Below are positions 47,751 to 59,653 of a stretch of 64,000 nucleotides of DNA, piece by piece. A program made the position numbers and the translations under genes. The stretch lies in NCBI GenBank assembly GCA_035578905.1, contig JAQJVL010000323.1:62001-126000 (forward strand). The letters are read 5' to 3'. Position 1 is the stretch's first letter, and each line of letters begins with the position of its first letter. The DNA is from Stictocephala bisonia. Its lineage: Eukaryota; Arthropoda; Insecta; Hemiptera; Membracidae. Below the pieces are notes generated by a model that saw only the letters and a list, made by a program, of their open reading frames with translations, did not search any database and was not told the DNA's origin.

Positions 47751-48486
47751 TTTGTAATGTCCGGCAGAGCAAGTTGGGTTGTCTGGACACTCTTGCTCGT
47801 CAAATAGGTCCTCCAACTTACTTTTCCTTATTGTCCTGGCCTGCCTTATTGCTCTCTTAATGTGTTTATCAGATTTTCAGCTTGTCAATTGTATTCTATT
47901 TGTGTCTCCTAGTGCTAGGCCAAGATGTTACATTATTTTTACTATGTGTAATATATCCATTATTAGAGGTGAAAACTGTTCTAAAAACACCATATTTCAG
48001 TGGGTTACGTCACAAAAGACCTTTTTAAAGGTCTTAGACCATATAACCTTGTTCATTGATTCGTTGGGATTCTGTGTTTTCCTATTATTAATTTTTCCAA
48101 AATTTGTGTTTCCATCAAATCGCTGGATATTGAATTAATTTCCCTCCTGGTAACTTCCGTCAGATTTAAGTGTTTTGTATGGTCATACTTTTTTTATTGA
48201 ATTTTCTATATGAATTATATTTGCAACAGGAGACACTTTCTGTTGGACAAAGGCTGTGTGTAGGCTTTTCATTTGATTATATGATATCATAGTAAAGCGC
48301 AACACCAACTTGATGCATATCTATTACGCTATGTTTATTTCTCATATTTGCAAGCCTATAGTATTTTTGTCACTTTTGATCTACAGTAGTAATTAATTAA
48401 TTACTGTTTGGTACATAATGGCTTGCTATCACTCAATGTAATCTTAAAAGAAAATGTTTTTCAACAAACAATTCCCTGTTTGTTAA
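47590..48486. other. Intron 3 spacer with (TA)n at 47717-47742
   Basis: Contains a TA microsatellite followed by a T run. A minus frame reading D-L-F-D-E-Q-E-C-P-D-N-P-T-C (about 47816-47760) looks non-random but I cannot assign it. Confidence 0.4.
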
Positions 48487-48905
48487 GGAGCGGCTGTAGC
48501 TAAGTCGATGGCTTGCCACACAGCCAGTCTGGGATCGATTCCCAATAAGACCGTTAAGTGCCAGTGGCCTTGACCAGAGGGTTCCTACGTACGTTGTCGC
48601 AAGATAACAGAATCAAACAACACCTAGCATGGCTGTCCCTTCCTTGTACGCAGCCTGCCTGTCCAGTCACTGGTAGTGGTTCGAAAGTCACCCTTAAGCC
48701 TTTGGTCCCCAGGTTAAGTGATAGAGAAGACTTCTTAGCCCTAACTTTGCCTGGTAAAATAAGACGATCTTTAACTTTTTTTTGAAAGTTTTTACCCTGC
48801 CCAGGCTTGGTTAGTAAATCACATTAAGCTGTTGGTCCCCAGGTTAAGTATTCAAAAGGGCCTTTTAGCCCTAACTTCGTCTGGTAAAATAAAATGACCT
48901 TTAAT
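48487..48905 (+). mobile_element. tRNA-derived SINE with duplicated tail
   Basis: Head GGAGCGGCTGTAGCTAAGTC has an A-box-like TAGCTAAGTCGATGG, and GGGATCGATTCCC (48531-48543) is a good B box at tRNA spacing. The body's end (GTCCCCAGGTTAAG ... AGCCCTAACTTTGCCTGGT) is repeated once from about 48835. In intron 3. Confidence 0.75.
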
Positions 48906-49477
48906 TTTTATTTTTGTTTTTACCCATGCACTTCTTTATATGCCCTATGTGACCTAAAAAAAATAGATACGAATTTCATAAAAATTGATTCATCCGTTTG
49001 GTCTCCAGCGAAGTGCACAGACACACATGAGGATATTTACCAAAGATTTTTAAAAAACCTTTTTTTAGGTTTAGGGGGATCTAAAATGAATTTTTAGACC
49101 AAATTGTAAAAATGTTTTGTGTGTGATCACAATATTTTATGCTAGTGCACACGAGAGGAAGTAAAAACACACTGACTTAGGCATAAATATTATTTTTTTA
49201 ATAATATGTTATCTACAAGAAAAACAAAAAAGAGCTGTACAGTTTTGAAGTGAAGAGTCTATTGTATAATAAATAAACAATAAAATAAAACTTTTTTATT
49301 TTTACAGTATAATATTTATTTTTCAAACATTAATATTAAAAATATTAACTCCCCTTAAAGTTTCAATAACCATAAGTGTAATGTTCCATAAAATAAAAGT
49401 TTTGCTAAGGAAATTTTATTTTTCATTAAATGTTTGAGTACTATTTTATGTATGATTAATATTTAACCCTTACATTT

Positions 49478-49640
49478 GGGCGAGCTGGTGGTCGAGCGAT
49501 CTAAGGCATCAGTACTGGTTACCCTTCTACTGTACCGGTTTTCCTCCTTACTCTGTCTGAATAACTTCCTCGCACAGATCAGTAGTCTATGAGGAATGGG
49601 CAGAGTAAGGATAAGGAGATCTGCCTCTCCTTTTTAATTT
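49478..49640 (+). mobile_element. tRNA-derived SINE, family S2, copy 1
   Basis: GGGCGAGCTGGTGGTCGAGC with A-box-like GGTCGAGCGATCTAAGG, then CTCCTTACTCTGTCTGAATA and GCACAGATCAGTAGTCTATG, both shared with 53047-53345 and 59211-59430. The B box is damaged in this copy. In intron 3. Confidence 0.7.
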
Positions 49641-50685
49641 AGAAAAAAAAATAAACATTTGCTGTTTTAGTGAATTTGCAGCTATTTTAATATTAGAGTA
49701 AGTTGTTATATTTATTAGGCAAGGCTTTTTTAATTTTTTTGACATTGACAGTGAATAAATGTTCAGTTCAACAATCAGTGAAGATGAAATATTACAATAT
49801 TGTCAGTCAGTTAGCGTGTGACTAATGTTTAGAATACAAGCTGCAGTTGACAAAATATAGATGAAGTATAGTAAACTAGTTAAATGACTATTGATCAGTG
49901 AATGTACTCTTCTTTCATTTTTAAGTTATCTACCATGATGAATAAAATTAGTTTTTTTAAACAGCTTGTCATACAAATTGCAATCAAGAAAAATATTTAG
50001 CCAAGTTTTTACCAACTGATCACCTTGCAAATTCAATTAAAATAATCAGAATTTAATTTGTTGAATGTCATGCAACTTTTTCAAAACTTGTTTCATTTAT
50101 TTATTGAACAATCGTGCTCATACAGCATGTAACAAAACATTCATACATTTAGTATATATTTTTAAAATGCAGTACTTAGAAAAGAAGACGGTAGGTATCA
50201 TGCTCATATCCCACGATGTCACATGGGTTAAATGACAGCTGGTTGGAACAACAAATAAACACAAAAAAATACTTATTTTGGTTCCTGTGGTTACAATTCA
50301 AGCTTATTGTGGGTAAATAGCTTGCTTACTGTTCAAGGCAAAAGCTTCCATGTGATTGGTAGATTTAGTTACCGGTATTTAATAGAATAATCAAACCAGC
50401 TGATTTCGCCCATGTGATGTCACAGTCTTGTGATTGCGCAGCATTGCTGTGATACCATCTGTTCTAGTTACTGTGGTTTAAAAACAATTCAATCATAACT
50501 GAAATGAATTAGTTTTGAAGGTAATTTAAAATACTAACAAACTGAACTAAACATAACATTTTGATGAAGCCTAAATAAATTACAAACCTTCGTTTTCAAT
50601 TTATTAGGTGATAATTTATCACCCAAAGACGAAGTCACAGTTTGATTCAAAGATGTGAATAGTTGTGCCTTATAAAAAAATCTCT

Positions 50686-50988
50686 GTACCGGCACTTGAG
50701 CAGGAGTTTCTACTCTCTACACTTGCCTCCAGAAGAAGTGTGTTCGATCTAGTTTTCCTGCATAAACTTATCAATGTTATTATTGATTCTCCAGAACTTC
50801 TCCAACGCATATCCTTTTCAGTTCCTTGAAGAACTAGATCTAGAAATATATTTGTGATCAGCCACCACTCGAACAACTATAGTTACTTTGGTCCTATCGC
50901 CAGTCTTCATAGGTTTGGTGATGGGGTTCCTGAAAATGTCAACCTTTTCTCTGATAGTATCAGTCAACTGAAAAATAAACTGCAATAG
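50686..50988 (+). pseudogene. Non-LTR reverse transcriptase C-terminal fragment with one TGA
   Basis: A single frame of 101 codons ending in TAG reads V-P-A-L-E-Q ... R-R-S-V-F-D-L-V-F-L-H-K-L-I-N, then after a TGA R-T-R-S-R-N-I-F-V and R-F-G-D-G-V-P-E-N-V-N-L-F. This is the segment just before the C terminus in jockey/R1-like elements. 5'-truncated and dead. A 3'-UTR-like AATAAATAAATAG follows near 51165. In intron 3. Confidence 0.7.
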
Positions 50989-51296
50989 AATCAATAATTT
51001 CAAGTTTTCTGTTTAAATTATATAAAATCTATTATTCTATTGTTATATTCTTTTGATTTTTTTATTCAATTTTATTATTCTATCGTTATAGTATATATTT
51101 TTTTAATTCAAGTTTATTGTCATATAATTATGACTATTGTATATTGGTGGGTGCCGTTGAAAGAATAAATAAATAGTTCTTATTCACTTCAATTTCAATC
51201 CTTCAGTCGTCATTGTAACAAATTTGAAGCCTACAATAAAATGTAATTTATGAATTCTGCTTGTTTCTGTTCATATATCACTGTGTATTTGCTTAG

Positions 51297-51388
51297 GACC
51301 TTTTGGGAATATTTTGTACACGGGAGATTTCCGATACAATCCAGATATGGTGGAACACCCGATGCTGAAATCACTTATTGAAAATGAG
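51297..51388 (+). CDS. DCLRE1B: Apollo-like nuclease, exon 4 (GDFR motif)
   Basis: Acceptor gcttag, donor gttagt; 92 nt, phase 1 in and 0 out. With the last base of exon 3 it reads G-P-F-G-N-I-L-Y-T-G-D-F-R-Y-N-P-D. Asp121 in T-G-D-F-R is the motif 4 metal-bridging residue. All metal-ligand motifs visible so far are intact, so the product should be catalytically competent. Confidence 0.93.
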
Positions 51389-52300
51389 GTTAGTAATTTA
51401 ACTAAAAAGTATTAATTTTACTGCGCATACTGACACGGGCAATTTTTAGAAAATTAGGATTTTTTGTTTTGTTTTGTGAAGTAATAAATATAAGCTATAC
51501 AAAGAGCCTATAGGTGTTTCACGAGACCTTTTAATCTCATTTTTACATTTTTAGAAGATAAGGTAGGCCAAAGGATGAAAGGAACAAAAATCAGTCAAGT
51601 AGATATTGAGTCAAAGATATTGAGATGTAAACTTACATATTTTTTTATAGGGACTATGTTTCTAAACAATCAGACAAAGTTTAACTAAGAAGAACATTCG
51701 TAATTGAGAACTATCAACTTTATTTAAGTAAAACCCTAAAAACAGCAATTTTCAAGCAATGTTTGCATTCTAATGCTAAACATGCGGGAAATAACAGAAC
51801 CTTGTTCCAGGTATAAACAGGGGACACAATAGACAATATTAACAATCAAATATTCAGACTAATTACAAAGAGAACTCAATGCAAATAGCATATAAACAAG
51901 ACGTCTGGAAAAAAGAGCTGTTGTCTTTACATAGTTCGGCAAAGCAGCATTAAACAGAGTTTACGAATATTGTGAAACAAATTACTATGAAACCCCTATT
52001 ATGTTTAGTTACTTGTGGTTATTTATTTATGCTATTTTGTGGAAAATATAATCAAAATTTGTTATTGAATATTCAAGAATATATTAAATAAATAATCACT
52101 GCATAGCTTCCGATAAATCAGAATGTCTTTTCCATATCGGAAGCTGGTCTCAAAAAGGATTAAATATATGTTTATTAAATAATTAGCATTATAATAAGCA
52201 AAAATATTAAATGAGCAACCTAATTTTAAAAGTTAGAGATTGAAAAATATTTTAAATTACCACAAAAACCTGTTAACACTAACCGTCTTCTATATTACAG
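51389..52300. other. Intron 4
   Basis: AT-rich; no element recognised. Confidence 0.6.
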
Positions 52301-52398
52301 GCTGTGCATCAACTATACTTGGACAATACGTTTGCAGCAGAACACTGTAATTTTCCTTCTAGAGAAGAAGCTGTGGAAAATTTGATATCCCTCATAAG
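52301..52398 (+). CDS. DCLRE1B: Apollo-like nuclease, exon 5
   Basis: Acceptor tattacag, donor gtagtt; 98 nt, phase 0 in and 2 out. Reads A-V-H-Q-L-Y-L-D-N-T-F, then F-P-S-R-E-E-A-V-E-N-L-I. L-Y-L-D-N-T is the strand with the motif A Asp/Glu that starts the beta-CASP region in SNM1 proteins, and F-P-S-R-(E/Q)-E-A is typical of Apollo. Confidence 0.93.
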
Positions 52399-52643
52399 GT
52401 AGTTAAATCGTTTTCTTTTAAAACATCCTTACTTTTAAGGTTTGAAAATTATTTTTTGGTGATAGATAATTCATAATTTTCTTTTGCTGGAATAGAACTC
52501 AACCTACATATTTAAAAATAAGGTATAAATCAAATTTGTACAACACTGAAATTTATACAACAATACCACTATTGGCCTTGTACGAGAATATTAAGCTGAA
52601 AACTCACCTTTGGGCATGTCCTTACTGGAACAGAGAATCAGCA

Positions 52644-52760
52644 TGGTAGCTTATAGACTAAGAATTTAGACTATGGAGTAAAAATCCAAAGTTTGAGTCC
52701 CCCAACTGAACTGGTGGTCAGTTTTTCTCACTCGTCAACTAAAGTTCTGGCAGATGCTTG
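52644..52760 (+). mobile_element. Possible tRNA-derived SINE head
   Basis: TGGTAGCTTATAGACTAAG resembles an A box, and AGTTTGAGTCCCC (52690-52702) a B box at about tRNA spacing. No second copy seen in the window. Confidence 0.35.
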
Positions 52761-53046
52761 TAGCCCATGTAAACAGATTTTTATATTTTTGTGTACCTCA
52801 ATGTACAACTAATGAACTATTAAATCGCTGTATTACAACTGGTCCAGTGAGATGACTTTCTTAGGTTGTTACAATCCAAGCCCTTCTTATTTTTAAGCTA
52901 TTTATTTCATAATGACAGGAGTAGTTTATTATCGTCTGAAATGTTATGTCAGTTTAAACATGAAGTAACAGAAAATATCCGTAAATAATAACCATGCCTC
53001 TCTTTCCTCACTTAAATATACTAATAATTCATTGCGTTATTTATCG

Positions 53047-53345
53047 GAAGAGCCGGTGGCTAAGTGGTCTAACGTGTCAGCACTTTGAGCCTGGGTTAGA
53101 GATAGCACAGGTTCAAACCTGGCCTGGACAGGAAGTATTAATCAGTAATATTCACCTTGAACTTTACTAGTTCACCTCCTTACTCTGTCTGAGTAAGTTC
53201 CCTGAATAGATCAATAGTCAGTTGGAAATAGCAATAGGTACCAACGCTTAGCACTTGCAATGAACTCTTAGTACCCTTGAATGGTACGCTTAGTACTCCC
53301 CCTTACTCTCTTCAGGAAGTAAAGGGGAGAAGATCGGCCCGACCT
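53047..53345 (+). mobile_element. tRNA-derived SINE, family S2, copy 2
   Basis: GAGCCGGTGGCTAAGTGGTC has an A box TGGCTAAGTGG, and GGTTCAAACCT (53110-53120) is a near-consensus B box. The body has CTCCTTACTCTGTCTGAGTA. The best-preserved head of the three S2 copies. In intron 5. Confidence 0.8.
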
Positions 53346-54090
53346 AAAAAAAGATGTATTCATTTTTTTTCAAGGAAGAAACCTATTAAGAGCTTGCTCC
53401 AATGAGTTATGCTCCAAAAGGAAGTTTGCATAGTTTTTTGCCTTTTTTATATTATATGGTTGCATGAGCTGGAACTTATAGCAGTATAACTAATAAAAAT
53501 GTTGCATTACACTTTGAGGACTGATTACGATAGTGTTATTTCCAAAGAGGAGTAATGATGAAATATCATACTGTCTCGTTGCTGATCATTTGATGACATT
53601 TCATAATTCGGATTCTGATACATGCACACATATTTTGCCAACTTGAAATGCAAAGTAGACTTTCGTAAATAGTATTTTGATAGCTAATGGAATGTATCGT
53701 CATTGGGTAAAATGAAAATTCGGTTGTTGGCGGTTTGTTAGCAGATTTTTACAGCAATTCTCACACAAGTCAATTTGGGAAATTTATTAATTAAATAAGT
53801 TTTGTTTTGAATTTTTATTTAATCTTAGTATTTCTACTGAAATATTAGTTAAGATGAAAAATAATTGTTTATCTTCCATAAATTGAATCGATAGTGTAGT
53901 ATAACTGGATTGTATTGATAGTAAAGCTGCTGTACCAATATCGACCTTATTCATTTTCTTGTTGATGTCATTCAGTATCCCAATAAGAACCTAAAAAAAT
54001 CGTGGGATTGACAGAACGTTGTTGTTTATAATGCATGGAGTGTCCCAATTTAATTGATCCTAAACTTGTCTCATTGTTTAATGGAGTTTA

Positions 54091-54530
54091 ATTAATAATG
54101 GAAGAGTTTGCTTTTGTTTGCAAGGCAATACTAGTAACCTCGATTCCTAAAAATGTACCCAGAAGTCTGACAAATTTTAGACCAATATCGTTCTGTCTGT
54201 AGTACTCATAGTATTTGAGAGGATTGTAAACAGATGTCTGTATAAAATAGTCTGTAACCTTATATCTACTCATCAAGATGGTTTCAAAAACACTTGTTTA
54301 CCTGTTAGAGACTTGTCCTCATTTCCTCCAGTTACTGGTCCGGCAGTTAAGTGTCGTGTCGACCTCAGATTCCTAACCATGTATTGTTAAAGAAGCTCCC
54401 TTCCTCTTGATTTTCCTTGGGCCTTATTCACTGAATAAAATATTACCTTATGAGTTTAATATTAATGGTGTATTCAGATGATTTTTCTGCCTATTCAGGA
54501 GTATATAAGGCTCTAATGGGCCTTAGCCAC
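54091..54530 (+). pseudogene. Degraded non-LTR reverse transcriptase remnant
   Basis: Pieces in different frames: S-I-P-K-N-V-P ... L-T-N-F-R-P-I-S-F, then V-F-E-R-I-V-N-R-C-L-Y-K-I and L-I-S-T-H-Q-D-G-F, followed near 54475 by Y-S-D-D-F, a possible decayed YADD. The order fits the fingers and palm of a reverse transcriptase. Many lesions. In intron 5. Confidence 0.5.
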
Positions 54531-54917
54531 TTTTAATGTATGCAAATCACATTATTTTGTTCTGCATTACAATCAAAATATAAATGCAAAATTATAAAGT
54601 AATTTACATTAATGTTGTAGAGTAGTGGGAAACGAAACAAACACAATTATTTTAACACATGGTAATAGTCAGTGTCACATGTTGCAGCAGTGCTCTCCGT
54701 GATTGTTCTGTGCATCCATCTTTATACTGTGTCATTCTTTTCTACTTCTAATTCTAGAAAATTATAAGTGTTTGTTGCTTAAATCGATGCATTTTAAATT
54801 ACTGAATTCAAATTTAATTGATATTTTTATATTTTGGTTAAAATAAATGTCTTTCCTATGATTGGGAGACCGTTGGTGGTTTCTATATACCATGAATAAA
54901 GTTTGTTTCGTTTGCAG

Positions 54918-55002
54918 CAACCATCCAGATCATTTTATTGTTTTGGGAGTGAGAAAATTGGGCAAAGAAGAAGTCTTTCGAAGAGTTGCACTTCATTTTG
55001 AG
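54918..55002 (+). CDS. DCLRE1B: Apollo-like nuclease, exon 6
   Basis: Acceptor tttgcag, donor gtaagt; 85 nt, phase 2 in and 0 out. Reads (S)-N-H-P-D-H-F-I-V-L-G-V-R-K-L-G-K-E-E-V-F. The L-G-K-E block is the conserved segment that in most SNM1 proteins reads (Y/T)-S-(I/L)-G-K-E; here V-R-K replaces the usual x-Y-S. The L-A-L-x-F-type helix follows (V-A-L-H-F-E). Confidence 0.92.
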
Positions 55003-55107
55003 GTAAGTTATAGAGTTTATCAAATAAAATATCAAAAACAGCACTTGCAATAAAAACTTTTATTATATTTCACTTGAAAATTGGTTTATAGCTGTATTTA
55101 CTAGTAT

Positions 55108-55670
55108 ATGTATATTCATCTTCTTCATTCACCCATTAACATTTCCGTTTTACGGATTATCCTATACAGCCTCCTCCATTTTTGTTTATTCCTCCAGGTT
55201 TCCTCTTCCTCTACTTGTCTTTTCTGCATTCCTCTTTTCTCTAAATCCTTCCACACTTGGCCCTCCTACTTCCTCTCAGTCTTCTTCCTCTTTCTCCAGG
55301 TTTATTCTTGGCAATCTTATTATTTGCGATCCTTTTCACGTGCCCCATCTACTGTATTCTTCTTTCGATTGTCTCTTGTAGCAGTGTTACTTTCAACCTT
55401 TCTCTGGTTATTACATTCATTATCTCTTTCTTTTCTATATATTTACTAATCCTCTCTATTCCTCTTAAAAATGTTATTTCTGCTACCTGTAACTTGCTTA
55501 AATCACATATTGTCCATGTCCACGTTTCCACTCTGTATAATAGGATTTGTTAATGATAAATCTTGTACATATATAATAACTTTGTTTTCTTTCCAATATT
55601 TCAATTCCATAATATTTTCTCTACCAGATTTAATTATATACCCTAAATAATAAAAATTCAACTACCTTTT
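55108..55670 (-). pseudogene. Non-LTR retrotransposon C-terminal region, degraded (downstream half)
   Basis: Minus-strand frames give F-Y-Y-L-G-Y-I-I (near 55645), then E-T-W-T-W-T-I-C-D-L-S-K-L-Q-V-A-E and F-L-R-G-I-E, then W-M-G-H-V-K-R and W-E-G-Q-V-W-K-D-L-E-K-R-G. This order (YLG, ...TWT...RLQ.AEM.FLRGI, W.GHV.R, WKD) is the standard C terminus of an endonuclease/reverse-transcriptase group of non-LTR elements. Several frameshifts. It continues at 57253 across an insertion. In intron 6. Confidence 0.8.
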
Positions 55671-57247
55671 GAGCCCATCCCCCACCCAAAACTGGAAGTC
55701 GTGCCAACTGGGGGATGGCTCAAAACCAGTCAGGCGATAGGATCACGGGTGGCAGTTGGAGGGTCAAATTACAACTCGGCAGCTAAGCAAAACTTATTTA
55801 TGTTCAAGAAAAACTGAAATATTCTGAAAAACCTGCAGAAGGCCACAATATCAAAATTACACGTAAAAAATCCACAAGAAACAACAAAATTAACAAGAGG
55901 CTAACAAACTAACACAAAAACAACAAACGCTATAAATACTGAAATTACAAAACATATGTGCCTATCTGCAGAATTGCTAGAGACACACAAAAAATTTTAA
56001 GAAAACTTACAATGAAATATTTAGAAAAAATTTAGACAACACCAATTAACCAGCAATTTAGCCCACATCCCATGATTCCACCGAGGCCAAGGAGTAAGCC
56101 GGAGTCCTTGGGCAGCTCCGAATTAGAAGTTAAAGAAATAATACAATAATCCCCATTGGTGAATATTTAAAAATTAAACAATTTTTTTTAAAAATATAAC
56201 ACAGTACCGTTTTAGTAAAAATTCACTTCAAAATACTACAAACGAAATAAATAACACTCAAACAAACTTAACCACTAGGCCTAACAACAATTTGAACAAT
56301 CCCTTAATGTAAACAGTATAAAAAATCTTAGGCATACAAAATATTTATAGACTCTAACAATTTCAGCAATACAGCAAAACCCACGTATAACGGTCCTAGT
56401 TTCCACCTTTTTTCTTTTCTTTAACAGTATTAGTAGACCAGTTGTAAATCTAAATTCTAAAGTTAATCTTTAAGGAGTTGTGTGTTTTAGTTGTATTGGT
56501 ATTTCACATGTTTAATGGTTAATTTAAGAGTATTTTTTCCTATGTATACAGTTTAATTTTTGTAACATTGTACATTTGCATAAAAGGAAATAAAGTTATT
56601 TTGAATTTGAATTTTGAGATCACGGATACTAATTGTTTGAAAACAAATTTAACCATAGTGCCTAACAAAGATAAAATTTAGAAACATATAACAACAAAAT
56701 AAACTAATCTAAGATAAATAACAATAAATATTAACACTATTAAAAAATATATGACGGTAAAACTAGGCGTAGCCTATTGGATCTTTTTTCCTTTTTTTCT
56801 TATTTTCTTATTTTTTTTTGATAATCCACAAAAATTCCAACCCCCAGCTCAACCGCCGGGAAAAACCATGGAACGCACTGACTTGAGGATAGAAGACTCG
56901 TACCCAAAGATGTAGGTGGGGCAGCAGGGTCGCACCTGGTCTTTATGCATGGTCCTCAGGCCAGGCTAGCAGCGTAGGTGGTAGAAAATCGCCCGGACGA
57001 CAGGCTGAGGGTAAAACGTCCCACTCTAGACCCTGGAGTTAAAGAGCCTCTAGCTAGACATGGTGTAGAGTACAGGTGTGGTAGCCAGACCGGTCAACCT
57101 GACAGACCGAGAGCTGGAATCACGGAACGAACGAGTCCGAGCCAACGGCCACCAAAGTAAACAAATCGTAGCGCACAAGCGATCTCAGGCAGCCTGGCAA
57201 CCCACGACGACAAGTAACAAAATGTACCGGTCAAACGACCCGGTACA
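55671..57247. mobile_element. 1.58-kb insertion of unknown class, 5-bp duplication CTTTT
   Basis: CTTTT at 55666-55670 and 57248-57252 flank the block, and removing it rejoins a reverse-transcriptase reading region. Both ends carry hairpins: GAGCCCATCCCCCA...TGGGGGATGGCTC (55671-55721) and GTACCGG-tcaaacga-CCCGGTAC (57227-57249). The right ~350 bp is GC-rich. A non-LTR-like 3' tail (GTAACATTGTACATTTGC, AAATAAAG) lies inside near 56560-56600. No coding domain recognised. Confidence 0.7.
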
Positions 57248-57252
57248 CTTTT

Positions 57253-57460
57253 CCAGGACATTCTCTTTAACTGACACATTTTGTCTATTCCTTCTGTTCT
57301 CTCTACTTTCATTACATTTCGTTTTTGTATGTTTATATCTAACCCACACTTCTTTGTTACTTTTGCCCAATTATTCAACTTGCATTCTAAATTTTCTACT
57401 TTGTCTTCCCATCATCATCTGCAAATACTACTATCTCTGCTTTTCTGATTCCTTGCATCT
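57253..57460 (-). pseudogene. Non-LTR reverse transcriptase palm fragment (upstream half)
   Basis: Minus strand near 57425 reads E-I-V-V-F-A-D-D-D-G-K-T-K (catalytic FADD), then N-N-W-A-K-V-T-K-K-C-G-L-D-I-N and V-M-K-V-E-R. It stops at the 1.58-kb insertion and resumes at 55670. A frameshift lies after FADD. In intron 6. Confidence 0.75.
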
Positions 57461-58147
57461 ACTAAATAATGTCATTCATTATATGACATTAAAATAGAAA
57501 CAGGGATTATTCATAACTTCCATAAATAGTTATTTATGTAAAATAAATTTGCTTCGCTCAGTTGCTTGTCTTGGCTCACCAATATTCTAAGTAAATTTGA
57601 TTTGTCCATTTGCTAGCTTTATCTACACATACTCTTTATATTAGTTCTATGTCATTGTTGTAGCCATTCTTAATGATTTCACTTCTGGAAATGAATCTGC
57701 CCTTTGCTCTATCTATTTTACTAACACATGACTTATCCAAAATCTTGGTTGTGCAATAAAGAATAATGTATACTGTTGCATTGTGTATAAAGTAACTAAT
57801 AACATTTGTACATTGCTAGCAATGTAGTACACCACTAGTGCTCAGTTAAAAGATCTAACGTTTAACAAGACAAAACTGAAAGAGAACACATTATCCTGAA
57901 TTTTCCACAATCAAAGACTTTAAAAAATGTAGGAGCATATATTGACAACGATATAATGAAACAAGCACGTGAACAGCAGTTAAAACCCCCGTGACTGACA
58001 AGTATTTTCAGGGGCCACAAGCAGAGTAATCTATTTTTTTAACCAATACGCTATAAACTGAGTCCAATTTTCCCAAAACAATTATTTATGCAAACCTCAA
58101 CATGAGTACAGAGGCACAAGTAAACTTAAAAACACAAAAGCGATACT
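57461..58147. other. Intron 6 spacer
   Basis: May hold further upstream decay of the same element; nothing firmly recognised. Confidence 0.4.
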
Positions 58148-58290
58148 TATCCTGCCGCCCTTGATGTTGAGACAAGATCTTCTGGCACTCGCTCACTACA
58201 AACTGCCCTCGGCCGTCCGGCAAACTCCTTAGCCCTCTGACGGACAACCTCCTCTCTCCATTCCCATAAAGCCCTGACGTCACTTGTTAC
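58148..58290 (-). other. GC-richer open segment, unassigned
   Basis: Minus strand 58290-58148 is open and reads V-T-S-D-V-R-A-L-W-E-W-R-E-E-V-V-R-Q-R-A, then F-A-G-R-P-R-A-V-C-S-E-R-V-P-E-D-L. Composition stands out from the AT-rich intron. It might be a fragment of a mobile element or a captured exon; I cannot name a family. Confidence 0.3.
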
Positions 58291-59210
58291 TTATCAACAG
58301 GCCTATTATTTACAAGTGGAAGCATGGCTATGCCATAGTGTGTCCTCAATTTCAACACATTCTGTGGGAAAAATTAAAAATACTGTATTTATGTTCTATG
58401 AAATTGTGTTTTGTAGCAGGTTTTAAAAAATGTATCTCAGATTAAACTAACTGTGAAAAATGTTTAGAAATGAACCTCATAATAGTTGTTTTTAATCTTT
58501 CATTTATTTTACTTAATTCTTTGTATTACTAACTAGTTTATAACAAAAAAGTGGTGTAAAAAATCTTGGCCATGAATTTATTTGGCAAAGTCGTCTATCA
58601 GGGGCTGATGGCTGACTAGACGGCCATATATAAAAATTAATTATTTTGAGCCCTCCACATATACAGACTACTTCTGACAGTCATAAATTGACACTACAGA
58701 ATCACGAAAATGAGTTTTTGAAATAGAAATGTTCAGCCACAGGGGTAAATTCATGGGGAAAAAAGTGTTTAATAAATTGACAAATAACTTGAAAAGTACT
58801 TAAAAAACTGAACACTTTAAACGTCTTATCATAGAGTTTTTAATTGATAAAGTATACTATTCAGTAAATAAATATTGAAATGATAGTTCTTTTAAAACTT
58901 ATTTAAAACTTGCACTTATTTGGTCTGATATATTTTTGTATCAATTGTATATATACAGTAGGTAATGTAACGTTTAAGCTATAAACAATAATAAAATATA
59001 TGACATGCCATTAACTTAAGGCTTACCTTTATCATAGTTTTAGACTTAGGCTAAGTTTGACAATGTCACCTTTTTCTTCAGATTTTACTGTAAATATTAA
59101 ATGTACTTGTGACAGTAAAAAAAGTGTTTAATTTGTATATCCAGCCACACATGGTGAAATTGAAAATACAGCCTTATCACTCAATGTATTTTTTTTATTT
59201 ATTTTTTTTA

Positions 59211-59430
59211 AAGGAGAGGCCGGCCTCCTTCTTAACCTTACTCTGCCCATCCCTCATAAACTATTGATCTGTGCGAGGAACCTATTCAGACAGAGTAAGG
59301 GGGCGAACCAGTATAGTAGAAGGTGAATATTACTGATAAATATTTCTAGTCTAGGCCGCATTCAAACCAACCACATCTCTAACCCAAGCACCCAAGCTCA
59401 AAGTCCTGACACTTTAAATCGCTCGCCCAA
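59211..59430 (-). mobile_element. tRNA-derived SINE, family S2, copy 3 (inverted)
   Basis: The reverse complement has GGGCGAGCGATTTAAAGTGT, the damaged B box GGTTTGAATGC, and CCTTACTCTGTCTGAATAGG. Same family as 49478 and 53047. In intron 6. Confidence 0.75.
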
Positions 59431-59653
59431 CAGAGTTATATGATGCTGATGATTGGAGAAGTGGAATTGTGGTCTACTCGATGTTGTGAATGCGAGGGGT
59501 CATGGGATTGTTACTGTAGTGTGGAAATTATATTCTTCAAAGTTCTGATGAACTAGTTTTTGCCCCACTTGTCTTTTTACCCTACTTATCCTTTCACTGA
59601 TCACTAACACAGGACTGAGGCCCAAACATAAAACACTCAAGACTTGGAATTAA

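Noticed and set aside
48531..48546. Functional tRNA gene at SINE heads (48487, 53047)
   Set aside because: Boxes A and B are present, but no cloverleaf with paired acceptor ends; they are SINE promoters.
55257..55553. 98-codon plus frame rich in Leu/Ser
   Set aside because: Antisense of the Arg/Glu-rich reverse-transcriptase C-terminal region.
55671..57247. Helitron/Helentron interpretation of the hairpin-ended insertion
   Set aside because: A 5-bp target duplication (CTTTT) is present, and no CTRR end follows the hairpin.
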